DNA of 64,000 nucleotides from Serripes groenlandicus (Eukaryota > Mollusca > Bivalvia > Cardiida > Cardiidae): NCBI GenBank assembly GCA_031761405.1, contig JASEVX010000005.1, positions 35,778,869 through 35,842,868 on the forward strand, in the 5' to 3' direction. Every line of letters starts with the position of its first letter. Position 1 is the stretch's first letter. Of this stretch, positions 31,127 to 41,873 are shown in pieces. The translations under genes and the position numbers were made by a program. The notes below the pieces were generated by a model. The model was not told the DNA's origin. It worked only from the letters and a program-made list of their open reading frames with translations, and searched no databases.

Positions 31127-33060
31127 GCAGTGATCATTTAACTATTTCTCACATACAACAAAACATCATAAGTATGCAGTAATCAGTTAACTATTTCCCA
31201 CATACAATAAAACATCATTATTATGTGGTGATCAGTTAACTATTTCCTACATACAATAAAACATCATAAGTATGCAGTGATCAGTTAACTATTTCCCACA
31301 TACAACAAAACATCATAAGTATGCAGTAATCATTTAACTATTTCCCACATACAATAAAACATCATTATTATATGGTGATCAGTTAACTATTTCCTACATA
31401 CAATAAAACATCATAAGTATGCAGTGATCAGTTAACTATTTCCTACATACAATAAAACATCATAAGTATGCAGTGATCAGCTAACTATTTCCCACATACA
31501 ACAAAACATCATAAGTATGCAGTAATCATTTAACTATTTCCCACATACAATAAAACATCATTATTATGTAGTGATCAGTTAACTATTTCCTACATACAAT
31601 AAAACATAAGTATGTATGCAGTGATCAGTTAACTATTTCCTACATACAATAAAACATCATAAGTATGCAGTGATCAGCTAACTATTTCCCACATACAACA
31701 AAACATCATAAGTATGCAGTGATCAGTTAACTATTTCCCACATACAATAAAACATCATAAGTATGCAGTGATCAGTTAACTATTTCCAACATACAATAAA
31801 ACATCATAAGTATGCAGTTATCAGTTAACTATTTCCCACATACAACAAAACATCATAATTATGCAGTGATCTGTTAACTATTTCCAAAATACAACAAAAC
31901 ATAAGTATGCAGTGATCAGTTAACTATTTCCCACATACAACAAAACATCATAAGTATGCAGTGATCAGTTAACTGCAGTGATCTGTTAACTATTTCCAAA
32001 ATACAACAAAACATAAGTATGCAGTGATCAGTTAACTATTTCCCACATACAACAAAACATCATAAGTATGCAGTGATCAGTTAACTATTTCCCACATACA
32101 ATAAAACATCATAAGTATGCAGTGATCTGTTAACTATTTCCTACATACAACAAAACATCATAAGTATGCAGTGATCTGTTAACTATTTCCAAAATACAAC
32201 AAAACATCATAAGTGTGCAGTGATCAGTTAACTATTTCCCACATACAACAAAACATCATAATTATGCGGTGATCAGTTAACTATTTCCCACATACAATAA
32301 AACATCATTATTATGTGGTGATCAGTAAACTATTTCCTACATACAATAAAACATCATAAGTATGCAGTGATCAGTTAACTATTTCCCACATACAATAAAA
32401 CATCATAAGTATGCAGTGATCAGCTAACTATTTCCCACATACAACAAAACATCATTATTATGTGGTGATCAGTTAACTATTTCCTACATACGATAAAACA
32501 TCATAAGTATGCAGTTATCAGTTAACTATTTCCCACATACAACAAAACATCATTATTATGCAGTGATCAGTTAACTATTTCCTACATACAATAAAACATC
32601 ATAAGTATGCAGTGATCAGTTAACTATTTCCCACATACAACAAAACATCATAAGTATGCAGTGATCAGTTAACTATTTCCCACATACAATAAAACATCAT
32701 AATTATGCGGTGATCAGTTAACTATTTCCCACATACAATAAAACATCATAATTATGCGGTGATCAGTTAACTATTTCCCACATACAATAAAACATCATAA
32801 GTATGCAGTGATCAGTTAACTATTTCCCACATACAATAAAACATCATAATTATGCGGTGATCAGTTAACTATTTCCCACATACAACAAAACATCATAAGT
32901 ATGCAGTAATCAGTTAACTATTTCCCACATACAATAAAACATCATAAGTATGCAGTGATCAGTTAACTATTTTCCACATACAATAAAACATCATAATTAT
33001 GCAGTGATCAGTTAACTATTTCCCACATACAATAAAACATCATTATTATGTGGTGATCAG
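31127..33060. repeat. 49-bp tandem array related to the family A terminus
   Basis: About 39 units of CAGTGATCAGTTAACTATTTCC / CACATACAACAAAACATCAT / AAGTATG. The segment TTAACTATTTCCCACATACAACAAA is clearly related to the family A L terminus TTAACCCTTTCCCACATACAACAAA. The array runs directly into a family A copy carrying the same variant end. Unit variants (CAA/TAA, GCAG/GTGG) are shuffled. Confidence 0.95.
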
Positions 33061-33204
33061 TTAACTATTTCCCACATACAACAGAACTTTGACAACACAT
33101 TGGCAAAATTGTGGAAATGCTCTTGTAAATGAAACTGATATTAATTAATACAGAATACAAATGGAATATCATAAAAAAAAGTAAGGCAAATCAGAAATTG
33201 TTCA

Positions 33205-34249
33205 TTAGTCGCCGGGCAGAAGCCCCCGACTTCTATTTTTAATAGCTTTTTGGAAATCACATGGGAGGGCGGCTTATTATTAGAAAGAAACAAATCTAGA
33301 TGATTTGAACATATTACAATTGTGGTTGTTTACGAGCACTAATAAATGACACATCTGAAATGAAATAAATATTCCGATTTTTTAATGTTTGCAGTTTTTT
33401 TTTATTTCACTCGCATTTAAGTTTTTTGTCTTATTTACGAAGACAAAAGTGGTCCCTTCAAGACGTGAACCAACACCCCCTAATGCAGACTCTTATGTGT
33501 CATCATTGAGGTCAATTTCGGATTCTCCTTTTAATAGCAATTTTAACTTACTAAATGTTGTTTTCATGTTCAAAGAGATGTCTTGATTTGTGTAGAATTC
33601 ATTTAATAATGTTAATCCATGAATATCTAAAGTAGGAACTGTTTCTAAGCTAAATATAGACCCTATTCTGTTGTGTAGTTTCGTGACCTTTAACATCGAT
33701 TTTCGCGCATGCGCATTTCGATATGAAAAAGCGAGTGATATTATTTTATTTTAGACAAGTACAAGACGAATGTTTGACGCAAAGCGTCAAAGAGAAGCCG
33801 CAATATTTCGTTGTACATGTAGAAATAAGAAAAAAAGAACATTTTTAAATCCACAAACAATAGAACAATTTAAACTGTAGACGGTAATGCTGATATATTT
33901 CTCCTTTTGAAGACTTTTGTTTTCTTCAAATTACCTCCCTTTAAAGCAATACCAGGATATTTACATTGTGATTCAAATAAGATTGACAAACATTGAAATT
34001 ATATGAATGAATACTATTATTTAAATAAGTAACAACAGCAAAATTAAATTTAAGCCAGATAAATGTGTACACATTTCGTTAATTTTTTATAGATACCCTA
34101 ATGTATAGGTATGTATATAAAATTTATAAGCAAATGTTTTCATTACTACGTTCCTAATGTTTGAATAGACTAAGGAAAGTCAAGAATACATAAATAAATC
34201 AATGCAGTCTTTTCCGGCGACATTGATGCCTTGCATCAACTTTCTCTTG
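33205..34249 (-). mobile_element. Family B Helitron-like element, copy 2
   Basis: Inverted relative to copy 1. The 3' hairpin and CTAA lie at 33205 and the CAAGAG start at 34249. On the element strand the flanks are again A and T without duplication. 1045 bp, near-identical to copy 1 by eye. Confidence 0.78.
33493..33696 (-). CDS. Conserved 67-codon ORF inside family B, copy 2
   Basis: Identical to the ORF of copy 3 and differs from copy 1 only by Ile for Met at residue 14. The NRF-1-like site is at 33704-33715 on the same strand. Coding status doubtful. Confidence 0.2.
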   Translation of the reverse strand: MLKVTKLHNRIGSIFSLETVPTLDIHGLTLLNEFYTNQDISLNMKTTFSKLKLLLKGESEIDLNDDT

Positions 34250-34341
34250 TTTATATAATTAGAAATTTCCCCTTTTGCCACAATGTTGTTAAAAGTCTTC
34301 TGTTGCACATGCATCAAAATGTGTCTGCATATGGGAAGGGG

Positions 34342-34559
34342 TTAATCCTTTCCTACATACAGCATATATAAATGTCTACTCAAAAAAATTGAAAAAGAAA
34401 TCTCTATAATCGTAGGTATAATCAATGAAAAAAGTTGAAAACATCGTTGCAAAAGGAGAAATTGCTCATTTTGAGCATTTTTTCCTTTTGTCACGATGTT
34501 TTCAAAAAAACATCTGCTGCAGATGCATCAAAATGCGTCTACAGGTGAGAAGGGGGTAA
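34342..34559 (+). mobile_element. Family A MITE
   Basis: TTAATCCTTTCCTACATAC shares TTAA with the split copy. Centre GCTCATTTTGAGC; R end ACATCTGCTGCAGATGCATC; AGAAGGGGGTAAT at right. Confidence 0.85.
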
Positions 34560-34654
34560 TGAATGATAATAAAGTAGAAAACTCTCATATTGTTCAGTTT
34601 GTCAATACCATTGAATTTTAGGTCACAGATGTTCAATGTTCCAGTTCTTGAAAC

Positions 34655-34766
34655 GTGGTCACCATTTCACCCATGTAGTACGTAAGCAGCGAGCGCCTTT
34701 GGAAAACATTGTGTGAAAGGAGAAATTGCTGGTAATGAGTATAATAATTTCTTCTTTTACAACAAT
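34655..34766 (-). mobile_element. Family A R half, diverged
   Basis: GAGCGCCTTTGGAAAACATTG and a palindrome with loop TGGTAATGAGTATAA; ends at the right arm. Confidence 0.5.
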
Positions 34767-34785
34767 GTCTACAACAGGTTCTCTT

Positions 34786-35098
34786 TTAACTATTTCCTGC
34801 ATACACCAAATCTCCAGCAGACAACTTTGAAAACATCTCAACAATAATATGGAAAATCTCCCTTAATAAAGACATACTTATTGAATACGACAATTCTGCA
34901 GCAGACGACTTTGAACATATTTTGTCAAAAAATAGAAAATCTCTAAAATTGAATGGATAACCTATGACTAAAGTGGAAAACATTGTGGCAAAAGTAGACA
35001 TTGCTCGTTCTGAGCAATTTCTTCTTTTGTCACAATGTTTTCAAAAGTTGTCTGCTGCAGAGGCGTCAGAAAGCGTCTTCATGAGGGAAGGAGTTTAA
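34786..35098 (+). mobile_element. Chimeric pair of family A copies
   Basis: A left half (TTAACTATTTCCTGCATAC to spacer, 34786-34886) is joined at ATTGAATACGACAATTC to a second copy that lacks its outer TTAACCCTTTCCCTC. The junction shares ATA(C), suggesting microhomology-mediated recombination. The second copy is complete from there to 35098. Confidence 0.75.
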
Positions 35099-35186
35099 TC
35101 ATTATACTTTATAGTTAGAATGATTTTTGCATAGATGTTTTACTAGTTGACTGCTGCAGATTAATCTGAATGGAAAATCTTGGTTA
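35095..35186 (-). mobile_element. Family A L half remnant
   Basis: AGTTGACTGCTGCAGATTAATC and GGAAAATCTTGGTTAA. Confidence 0.5.
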
Positions 35187-35290
35187 ACCCTTTTGCTGCC
35201 AAAGATGATTAAAGCCTTTGCAAACATTGCAGATTCAGGTGAGACAGCTCATAACAAACTGTCTCTCCTGTAATTTGCATTGTTTGCCAC
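35183..35290. mobile_element. Unclassified TTAACCC palindromic element
   Basis: TTAACCCTTTTGCTGCCAAAG, then a foldback at 35220-35287 (CAAACATTGCAGATTCAGG against CCTGTAATTTGCATTGTTTG with GAGACAG/CTGTCTC inside). It resembles family A in plan but not in sequence. No matching right end seen. Confidence 0.5.
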
Positions 35291-35482
35291 TTAGACATTA
35301 AATTTTACCAAATTTGTTATTGGACGAAAAATGGAGTTGTTCAATTTTTAACAAGGAAGAGTCGACTTTGTGAAATTCGGAAGAAAAGAGTAAAAGATTT
35401 GTGACAAAAACTTCATAGATGTTATAGTTCCCATTACCTGAAGAATAGAACAAATTGGGTTTGTAATTTAGTGAATATAACA

Positions 35483-35500
35483 ATATATATATATATATAT
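35483..35500. repeat. (AT)n microsatellite
   Basis: Nine AT units in an AT-rich stretch. A 121-codon minus-strand ORF over 35298-35663 comes from this composition and is not believed. Confidence 0.9.
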
Positions 35501-35663
35501 CACTATTGAATATATATAGTAAATTAATAAATATATAATTGATTTTTATTAACTCTACAGTGGACCAAAAGAACTTGATGTTTGGAATCATAATATAACT
35601 ATATATAATAAAGCAAAGTTTGAACCAGTTTGGTTCACAAAAAGATTGTGTCTCCCAAACCAA

Positions 35664-35970
35664 AACCGCTAGCTTAAATTTGATTGCGGCAAGGTCGCAG
35701 TAGGATTACCATGGCAATAATTATAAATAAGCTTGCGACTAACTTATTTAACAATGTAGTTAGATTGCAATTTGAACATTCGCAATCTTATCTTTAAGCA
35801 GCATGCTTTAGCTTAATTACGCAACATCATTAAGATTGCGCAAGGTTGCAATTAGAGCAATAGAAATCTTAATTGAAAGCTGCAAGATTGCGCAGGTCGG
35901 AAGGTTGCAAGTTAAGATACTTGTGAGCTTGATTTAATTGTGTTATGATCGCGCAAGCTTGCAAGCCCAC
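35664..35970. repeat. GCAAGCTT/GATTGCGCA motif block, part 1
   Basis: Repeated short motifs AAGCTTGCGAC, AAGATTGCGCAAGGTTGC, AAGCTGCAAGATTGCGCAGG and CGCAAGCTTGCAAG in both orientations. Similar text resumes at 37310-37445. Confidence 0.5.
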
Positions 35971-35974
35971 ATTC

Positions 35975-36200
35975 TTAACCCTTTCTCATTCACAACAAAT
36001 CTGCAGAAGACAACTGAAATAATCAGGAGAAAAATATTGAAAATATATTGATACAAATGTTTAGCTTTTGAATATATATGCAGTTGAAAACATTGTGACA
36101 AATGGAGTAATTGCCCAAATTTTTCTTTAATCATATGTTTTTTTTAAAACGGATCTGCGGCAGAGACGTCAGAAAATGTCTATATGTGGGAAAAGGTTAA
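35975..36200 (+). mobile_element. Family A MITE
   Basis: TTAACCCTTTCTCATTCAC at left; centre eroded (ATTGCCCAAATTTTTC); R end GGATCTGCGGCAGAGACG; GGGAAAAGGTTAA at right. Confidence 0.8.
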
Positions 36201-36296
36201 TAGAAAATTGCCAAATATTTCAATTTACATCCAAAACCATAATATTATTGCAATTTTAATTATTTTTGCATGAATTAAAAATGCTGATAAAGAAAC

Positions 36297-36320
36297 TTAA
36301 CCTTTTCCCACAAATTATGT
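36297..36320 (+). mobile_element. Family A L terminus, cut short
   Basis: TTAACCTTTTCCCACAAATT only; the tandem-core element begins right after it. Confidence 0.5.
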
Positions 36321-36324
36321 TTTT

Positions 36325-37102
36325 ATCCCCCGCTTTTTCGAAGAAAAAAGGGGGGTTATTAATTTGGGTTTGTCCGTCTGTCTGTCACACTTCGTTTCCG
36401 TGCAATAACTGCCACAAATGTTAACCGTTTTTATTCAAACTTGATAACAAAGTTAAATGCCTTAAGGGCCAGGCCAAGTTCGATCCTCACTTTCGGCAGA
36501 CTTTATTCGGTGGAGTTATGGCCCCTTATTTAACAAAAAATGTCGTTTGTTGCTGTTTCCGTGCAATAACTGCCACAAATGTGAACCTTTTTTTTTCAAA
36601 CTTTTTAACAAGGTTAAATGCCTTAACAGCTAGGCCAAGTTCGATCGTCACTTTCGGGGGACTTTATTTGGTGTAGTTATGGCCCCTTATTTAACAAAAA
36701 ATGTCGTTTGTTGCTGTTTCCGTGCAATAACTGCCACAAATGTAAACCTTGTTTTTTCAAACTTGGTAACAAGGTCAAATGCCTTAACAGCTAGGCCAAG
36801 TTCGAACGTCATTTTCGGAAGACTTTATTCGGTGGAGTTATGGCCCCTTAATTAACAAAAAATGTCGTTTGTTGCTGTTTCCGTGCAATAACTACCACAA
36901 ATGTGAACCTTTATTTTTCAAACTTGGTAACAACCTAGGCAAAGTTTGATCCTCACTTTCGGCGGACTTTATTCAGTGGAGTTATGGCCCCTTTATTAAC
37001 AAAAAACTTGGTAACAAGGTTAAATGCCTTAACAGCTAGGCCAAGTTCAATCATCACTTTCGGCGGACTTTATTCCTACAATATTTCCAGCAAGCGGGGG
37101 AT
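36325..37102 (+). mobile_element. Tandem-core element, ATCCCCCGCTT type
   Basis: The ends are 11-bp inverted repeats, ATCCCCCGCTT (36325) and AAGCGGGGGAT (37092-37102). At the 5' end a hairpin (36327-36355, CCCCC...TTTTTC-GAA-GAAAAA...GGGGG) precedes TTTGTCCGTCTGTCTGTC. The body has about four units of 160-162 bp (TTTCCGTGCAATAACTGCC at 36395, 36556, 36716, 36878) and a partial fifth. Non-coding. Confidence 0.8.
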
Positions 37103-37309
37103 ATAAATTTCATGAATTTGCTTGTCATTATAAATCACTGATTAAACAGTCATTATGTAACATAAGTTTACCTGTCCAGTGTTTGTAGACATCATGTCAT
37201 TTCGGAGTAAATTCTGTGCAAATCTTCATTTAAAGTTTATTTTATCTGCATTGATTGTTATCATGTAAAGAAAAGTTACTTACAAGTCACTAAGAAAAGA
37301 TGTTTGCGT

Positions 37310-37445
37310 AACAAGATCTATCCGCAAGCTTAATTTCCTTTTGCGCACCAGGAATCTTAATATTCTAGGGCTGCAAGCTTAATTAAATTTCAGTGAGCTT
37401 TCACAAGCTTTATAATGGCACACTTGCCGCAAGCTTGTATTTTGG
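37310..37445. repeat. GCAAGCTT motif block, part 2
   Basis: CCGCAAGCTTAATTTCC, GGGCTGCAAGCTTAATTAA and GCCGCAAGCTTG echo part 1, as if one older repeat had been split by the intervening insertions. Confidence 0.45.
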
Positions 37446-38378
37446 TTTGCACTCGCCGGCTAGCTAGCTATACCATTTGCTTGCTACACTGTGATGAAAG
37501 GGCGCCACCATTGTTGTTGGTGTATGCCTGACCTAATGATGTAATGGTAGGGGCAGGCAACTCCAGACTACTTCAAGGATATGAACCACGTCACACACAA
37601 TCTTATATTCAGAGGTCTTCAAATCTATGGCAATAATGATGAAACTGATTATAATTTGAGCCTCATCTATCAATTTGGGGTCTTATTGCATCTGCGAACA
37701 TTGAAAACTTTCGGTGAGACTCCACTCAGTCTCAATAAAGTCTTCACCATCCATACATTTATCTTTCATAGACCTAAACATATATTTCCAACAAAAGAAC
37801 TAGAAATGTAGCTCCAGTAGTTGTATGCCAATCTTACTCTCAGAGCTCTGGATAAGGGGCATTTTTCATGTTCTATAATCCTTATTTGACATTCAAACCC
37901 TTTTGAGTACCCACAACATAGGATTTTGTTGAGTAATAAGAGAAATATTGTGGGGAAAAGACCTGTTCACTCCCTCTTATCTACTCTTCTGTACTCTCAA
38001 TGATCTAAATTGGAGAGTCTTTAGATTCTAGACCCCATGCAGATGTGCAGAAGCGAACTCATTTATTTTGAACAGTCAAAGTTTTAGTCTTTTCTCTAGG
38101 CTGATCTGGATATTTCATTGATTGCTACGTCCCAAAGCTTGGTATTTGATTGCAATGGCTCTTAGTGTTAATTTACATTGAAATCTAACTTAAGATTTCA
38201 CTAGATTTCGTCTCGTACAAGGTCATAGGTCAGTGAAAAACCTTTTTTTCTTTTCTTTTTCTTGGTATGTCTCCCTCCCATTGTCATTTTGCTACCAAAA
38301 AAATCTTCATAGATTTTCAGTAAGCATATTTAATTCATTGCCATAAACGTTGTCATTTGAGTACATTGAACTCAATCA
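37446..38378. other. Mostly unassigned, with family E traces
   Basis: Near 37905-37960, TTTTGAGTACCCACAACATAGG resembles the family E repeat at 9890. No gene signal beyond chance ORFs. Confidence 0.35.
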
Positions 38379-38588
38379 TTAACCTATTTCTTGCTAAGGC
38401 TACTTCTGAACACTTCAAAGATAATTTGCAGAAAAGAATCGAAGTTCTAGAGAAATGGAAGTTGGAGACATAAAAGAATACGTTGAGGGAAAAGAGGAAA
38501 AGGCTCATCATGAACAACTTCTCTCCCATCCCCACATAGTTTGAAAACAATCTCTACTTTATCCTCTGTATGTGGGTAAGAGAGTTAA
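38379..38588. mobile_element. Family A MITE, old and diverged
   Basis: TTAACCTATTTC at left and GTATGTGGGTAAGAGAGTTAA at right, with AAGGCTCATCATGAACAAC as the remnant of the palindrome centre. Confidence 0.6.
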
Positions 38589-38859
38589 TGACAGGTCTAT
38601 CTGTTGGGTAGATCATTTAATTTGGGAGTATTTCACAGCTGTCATAATAATTTTAAAGATTGATAGTAAAATGAAATCAGTCATAGCAAATTCCTTTCTT
38701 TCAAAATCAATTTTAACTTTATAAGTTATAAAATGATCATAAAAACAGATATTTCATTTCTATAGGTTGACTAGATAATCTTAATATTGTGACTGTGATA
38801 ATCATTAATAGATAAAGCCTGTTATAGAAGTAACATAATCTTATCCCATATTATTAGTA

Positions 38860-39015
38860 TAATTACTCCTAATGGAGGCCAGTATAAGAAGGAATTAAAT
38901 TGCCTTTCCCCAAAATACCTCTTCTTTGCTCATTTTGTCCTATCAATTTGGTTCTCAAAAGATTTGTCACATTGAGACAACTCTTCTGAGTAGCCACATT
39001 ATAGAGATTGGAGAG
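38860..39015 (+). repeat. Family E repeat, second copy
   Basis: CACATTGAGACAACTCTTCTGAG and AGCCACATTATAGAGATTGG parallel 9870-9925. Confidence 0.4.
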
Positions 39016-39020
39016 GAAAT

Positions 39021-39255
39021 TAGAGGGCTTGGCATGAAACGGTTGTAACTAAAAACCCTGGTTTAGGGGCAATTTTGACCCCTTTGTAAACAATGCAAAT
39101 TTAGGTGGAATTGCTCGTTCTGAGCAATGGCACCTAAATTTCCATTTTTCACCAAGAAAAAAGATTTAACACTTATAAAGACTTTATGGCGAGGTGATAA
39201 ACATTGGTAAAAAAATACCAATTATAGTTACAACCGTTTTATGCCAAGTCCCCGA
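39021..39255 (-). mobile_element. Family C palindromic MITE, full length
   Basis: AGAGGGCTTGGCATGAAACGG at left and CCGTTTTATGCCAAGTCCCC at right. The internal foldback has centre ATTGCTCGTTCTGAGCAAT. Inverted relative to 939-1186: GGTGATAAACATTGGTAAAA is now on the right. Confidence 0.8.
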
Positions 39256-39340
39256 TTAATAATTATTCAAGAACATGAAATACGCCCAAGTACTTATAAT
39301 TACACAAAGAGCTTAAGGTGAGTTTTTGTGATTTATTTTT

Positions 39341-39635
39341 TAGCTCACCTGAGCAGGAAGTGCAGGATGAGCTATTGTGATCACTCACAGTCTGTCTGTG
39401 TGTCCGTTTGTTCAAATTATTCAAATCCGTTGGAAAACATGGCCGCCAGGGAGCGGGACTTGTTGTCCATCTATACATATATATAGTCAAAATTTAAAAT
39501 CTTCTTGTCCCAAAAATTCCTGCCCAATTTGAAAATTATCTGACACAAATGTTCTTTTCGTGACCGGCTTCAAAGATTGCTCAAATGATTCTAATCCTTT
39601 GAAAAACATGGCCACCAACAGGCAGAGCTTGTAAA
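39341..39635 (+). mobile_element. GTCCGTC-class element (AGCTCACC type), partial
   Basis: TTTTTAGCTCACCTGAGCAGG with a degenerate hairpin (GCTCACCTGAGCA / GTGCAGGATGAGC), then TGTCTGTGTGTCCG and body units with AAACATGGCCGCC and AAACATGGCCACC. The GGTGAGCG end is not present. Confidence 0.65.
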
Positions 39636-40150
39636 ATATACCCCCGACAAACGAAGTTTGAAGGGGGCATATTGGAGTCGCCCTGTGGTCGGTCGGTTGG
39701 TGCGTTGCAATGATCCTGGTATAGAGCATAACTTGAAAACAGCTGGCTGGAATTAATTAAACTTCATACAGTGATACAACACAGTGAGAAGAAGTGCAGT
39801 GTACAGCAACCATATTTCTATTTTACCTTATTACAGAGTTATTGCCCTTTGTTACTTTTTCTTGTAAGGAGAATAACTTGAAAACTACTTGATATAATCT
39901 AATAAAACTTCATACAATGGTAAAGCACAATGAGAGGAAGTGCAGTGTACAAGAACCATAACTATATTTGAGCTAATTCCATAGTTATTGCCCTTTCTTA
40001 CATTTGTCTTGTCCGGAGAATAACTTTCATTGCCCTTTCTAAATGTTTTCTTGTCCGCAGAATAACTTTAAAATTACAGAATGGAATGTTATAAAACTTC
40101 ACACAATGGTAGAGCACAATGAGAGGAAGTACAGTGTACAAGAACCATAA
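39636..40150 (+). mobile_element. Tandem-core element, CCCCCGACAAAC type, partial
   Basis: Opens with the hairpin CCCCC-GA-CAAAC-GAA-GTTTG-AA-GGGGG (39641-39667), then GTCGGTCGGTTGGTGCG. About three body units share AATAACTT, AAAACTTCATACAATGG and GAGAGGAAGTGCAGTGTAC. It runs into the 41-bp array; no 3' inverted end seen. Confidence 0.7.
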
Positions 40151-40154
40151 TTCT

Positions 40155-40841
40155 ATTTTAAACCATCTTAAACCTAGTTATGATATATGTAAATAACCAT
40201 CAACCATCCTAAGTCTATTTATGATATAAAAATAACCATCAACCATCCAAATTCTATTTATGATATATGTAAATAACCATCAACCATCCTAAGTCTATTT
40301 ATGATATATGTAAATAACCATCAACCATCCTAAGCCTAGTTATGATATATGTAAATAACCATCAACCATCCGAAGCCTATTTATGACATGTAAATAACCA
40401 TCAACCATCCAAAGTCTATTTATGATATATGTAAATAACCATCAATCATCCTAAGCCTAGTTATGATATATGTAAATAACCATCAACCATCCTAAGTCTA
40501 TTTATGATATCAAAATAACCATCAACCATCCAAAGTCTATTTATGATATATGTAAATAACCATCAACCATCCTAAGTCTATTTATGATATATGTAAATAA
40601 CCATCAACCATCCTAATCCTAGTTATGATATATGTAAATAACCATCAACCATCCGAAGCCTATTTATGACATGTAAATAACCATCAACCATCCAAAGTCT
40701 ATTTATGATATATGTAAATAACCATCAATCATCCTAAGCCTAGTTATGATATATGTAAATAACCATCAACCATCCTAAGCCTAGTTATGATATATGTAAA
40801 TAACCATCAACCATCCGAAGCCTATTTATGACATATGTAAA
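40155..40841. repeat. 41-bp tandem array 2, left part
   Basis: Units of TAAGCCTATTTATGATATATG / TAAATAACCATCAACCATCC. A block of seven units (about 283 bp, recognised by GATATAAAAATAACC/GATATCAAAATAACC and TTATGACATGTAAAT) occurs twice in a row. Confidence 0.95.
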
Positions 40842-41873
40842 CAAGAGAAAGTTGATGCAAGGCATCAATGTCGCCGGAAAAGACTGCATTGATTTATTTA
40901 TGTATTCTTGACTTTCCTTAGTCTATTCAAACATTTGCTTATACATTTTATATTCATACCTATACATTAGGGTATCTATAAGAAATTAACGAAATGTGTA
41001 CACATTTATCTTGGCTTAAATTTAATTTTGCTGTTGTTACTTATTTAAATAATAGTATTCATTCATATAATTTCAATGTTTGTCAATCTTATTCGAATCA
41101 CAAGGTAAATATCCTGGTATTGCTTTAAAGGGAGGTAATTTGAAGAAAACAAAAGTCTTCAAAAGGAGAAATATATCAGCATTACCGTCTACAGTTTAAA
41201 TTGTTCTATTGTTTGTGGATTTAAAAATGTTCTTTTTTTCTTATTTCTACATGTACAACGAAATATTGCGGCTTCTCTTTGACGCTTTGCGTCAAACATT
41301 CGTCTTGTACTTGTCTAAAATAAAATAATATCACTCGCTTTTTCATATCGAAATGCGCATGCGCGAAAATCGATGTTAAAGGTCACGAAACTACACAACA
41401 GAATAGGGTCTATATTTAGCTTAGAAACAGTTCCTACTTTAGATATTCATGGATTAACATTATTAAATGAATTCTACACAAATCAAGACATCTCTTTGAA
41501 CATGAAAACAACATTTAGTAAGTTAAAATTGCTATTAAAAGGAGAATCCGAAATTGACCTCAATGATGACACATAAGAGTCTGCATTAGGGGGTGTTGGT
41601 TCACGTCTTGAAGGGACCACTTTTGTCTTCGTAAATAAGACAAAAAACTTAAATGCGAGTGAAATAAAAAAAACTGCAAACATTAAAAAATCGGAATATT
41701 TATTTCATTTTAGATGTGTCATTTATTAGTGTTCGTAAACAACCACAATTGTAATATGTTCAAATCATCTAGATTTGTTCTTTTCTAATAATAAGCCGCC
41801 CTCCCATGTGATTTCCGAAAACCTATTAAAAATAGAAGTCGCGGGCTTCTGCCCGGCGACTAATAACCATCAA
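40842..41873 (+). mobile_element. Family B Helitron-like element, copy 3
   Basis: 1032 bp; shorter than copy 1 through a small deletion after GTCTATTCAA near 40928. It splits a satellite unit: TATGTAAA before, TAACCATC after, giving the intact TATGTAAATAACCATC. This shows insertion between A and T with no duplication or loss. Confidence 0.85.
41373..41576 (+). CDS. Conserved 67-codon ORF inside family B, copy 3
   Basis: Protein identical to copy 2. The NRF-1-like palindrome lies at about 41354-41365. Coding status doubtful for the same reasons as the other copies. Confidence 0.2.
   Translation: MLKVTKLHNRIGSIFSLETVPTLDIHGLTLLNEFYTNQDISLNMKTTFSKLKLLLKGESEIDLNDDT

Larger units (their letters stand above)
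33061..34345 (+). mobile_element. Family A MITE split by family B
   Basis: Left part 33061-33204 has terminus TTAACTATTTCCCACATAC and the palindrome arm GGCAAATCAGAAATTGTTCA. Right part 34250-34345 resumes as GAAATTTCCCCTTTTGCCAC with R end and TTAA. Family B sits at the palindrome centre. Confidence 0.85.

Noticed and set aside
35298..35663. Longest ORF, 121 codons, minus strand
   Set aside because: Composition-driven: rich in Ile, Tyr, Phe, Leu and Asn over an (AT)n stretch, with no motif or homologue recognised.
37581..37811. 76-codon ORF with MNHVTHNLIFRG
   Set aside because: No domain, no splice signals I trust, next to family E repeat traces.
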